6,387 nucleotides of DNA from positions 1 through 6,387 of the forward strand of contig JAEXXR010000539.1 in the NCBI GenBank assembly GCA_023405705.1, given 5' to 3'. Positions 5,562-6,387 of the stretch are shown here, piece after piece. The notes under the pieces were generated by a model that was given only the letters and a program-made list of their open reading frames with translations, did no database searches and was not told the DNA's origin. Position 1 is the first letter of the stretch. Every line of letters begins with the position of its first letter. This stretch comes from Actinomycetes bacterium (lineage in GTDB: Bacteria > Actinomycetota > Thermoleophilia > Solirubrobacterales > Solirubrobacteraceae). Both the position numbers and the translations under genes were made by a program.

Positions 5562-6387
5562 ATGAGCGAATCGACCACGAGAAGAGCCCGCATGGGGAGC
5601 GCCGGCGAGGCGCGGCGGGTGACGATCAGAGACGTCGCGCAGGCGGCCGGCGTCTCCCCCTCGACCGTCTCCGACGCGCTCAACGGCAAGGGGCGGGTCG
5701 ACGCGCGCACGCGCACGCGCATCGCGCGGGTCGCGGCGAGACTCGGCTACCAGGCCAACCGCCACGCGCGCAGCCTCCGCTCGGGGCGGGCGATGACGCT
5801 CGCGCTCGTGCTGCCGCGCGCCGCCGAGCGGCCGCGCGACGAGACGATGCTCGGCATCGACTACTACATGGAGCTGGCGGCGACCGCTGCGCGCTCCGCG
5901 TTCGAGCGCGACCACGCGGTGCTGCTCGTGCCGCCGCTCAGCACGCCCGACGACCTGCGCCGCTTCGCCGTCGACGGCGGCATCGTCGTCGACCCGCGCG
6001 CCAGAGACCCGATGGTCGATCTGTTCGAGGAGCTGATGCTGCCGTGGGTCGTCGTCGACCGCGACGTCGGCCGGCCCGGCGAGCAGTGGTGCGTCGCCGC
6101 CGACAACTACCGCAACACGATGCTCGTGCTCGACCACCTGCGCGACGGCGGCGCCAGACGGGTCGCGCTGCTGACCGCGCCCGACGAGTGGAGCTGGTTC
6201 CGCGAGAGCCGCCGCGCCTACGAGGAGTGGACCGCCGCGCACGGCCAGGAGCCGATCGTCGCCGAGGCGAGCCTGAGGTCGCTGGAGACGAGCGCCGCCG
6301 CGAAGGCCGGCGCGCTGCTCGACGGCCCCGGCCGGCCCGACGCCGTCTTCGCGCCGCCGGACCGCTTCGCCGTCGGCGCGCTGCGGG
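5562..6387 (+). CDS. LacI-family transcriptional regulator, 3' end cut by window edge
   Basis: This is a DNA-binding repressor, open for 275 codons to the window edge; typical members have 330-350 residues, so about 60-75 are missing. The helix-turn-helix is VTIRDVAQAAGVSPSTVSDAL (20-40), a textbook LacI head, followed by NGKGRVDARTRTRIARVAARLGYQAN and the minor-groove hinge helix ANRHARSLRSGR (65-76). The ligand domain begins at about 78 (TLALVLP) and includes the usual core DNYRNTMLVLDHLRDGGARRVALLT (181-205). There is a ten-residue N-terminal extension if ATG 5562 is used. ATG 5592 (Met11) is the alternative and has a purine-rich GAGAAGAG upstream, so the start is uncertain. It is divergent from the transporter operon, with three LacI-like operator repeats between them, so it most likely represses both. 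LacI proteins commonly sense sugars or their derivatives; the effector here is unknown. Several arginines are AGA, as in the binding-protein gene. Confidence 0.93.
   Translation, partial: MSESTTRRARMGSAGEARRVTIRDVAQAAGVSPSTVSDALNGKGRVDARTRTRIARVAARLGYQANRHARSLRSGRAMTLALVLPRAAERPRDETMLGIDYYMELAATAARSAFERDHAVLLVPPLSTPDDLRRFAVDGGIVVDPRARDPMVDLFEELMLPWVVVDRDVGRPGEQWCVAADNYRNTMLVLDHLRDGGARRVALLTAPDEWSWFRESRRAYEEWTAAHGQEPIVAEASLRSLETSAAAKAGALLDGPGRPDAVFAPPDRFAVGALR

Noticed and set aside
5568..5574. A fourth possible operator half-site (GAATCGA) at the start of the repressor gene.
   Set aside because: Only one arm is present and it is off the 18-base register; it may simply be coding sequence.
5364..6242. 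A 292-codon minus-strand frame opposite the repressor.
   Set aside because: It is a shadow of the LacI-type gene, whose helix-turn-helix and hinge helix are unmistakable on the plus strand.

Overview
The window is a very GC-rich, densely coding stretch that reads as one transporter locus from a high-GC actinobacterium. Codon third positions are almost all G or C, genes overlap by 1, 4 and 8 bases, and the spacing between genes is short. I lean towards a soil-type actinobacterial lineage such as Solirubrobacterales/Conexibacter, but nothing in the sequence fixes the taxon.

Layout, read along the minus strand from right to left: a serine hydrolase with a class A beta-lactamase fold and no visible export signal (5467 to 4568); a lipoprotein solute-binding protein of ABC family 5 (4568 to 2826); a DppB/OppB-type permease (2794 to 1823); a DppC/OppC-type permease (1830 to 883); and a DppD/OppD-type ATPase (886 to beyond the left edge). 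All five genes point the same way with gaps of at most 31 bases, so they form one probable operon. The second ATPase (DppF/OppF) is not seen and would be expected just off the left edge.

Divergent from this operon, on the plus strand, is a LacI-family repressor (5562 to beyond the right edge). The 94-base region between the two divergent start codons holds three tandem 18-bp repeats. Each is centred on a LacI-type near-palindrome (AATCGWTT), and they overlap the likely promoters in both directions. The simplest model is that the repressor controls both itself and the hydrolase-transporter operon.

Working model (inference): an extracellular oligomer, either a peptide, a muropeptide-like compound or an oligosaccharide, is captured by the lipoprotein, imported by the Opp-type ABC complex and then cut in the cytoplasm by the serine hydrolase. 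The repressor senses the cargo or a breakdown product. The most unusual points are the cytosolic beta-lactamase-fold enzyme with an atypical active site as first gene of the operon, the triple operator array, and the strong AGA arginine-codon bias in the binding-protein gene compared with its operon neighbours.
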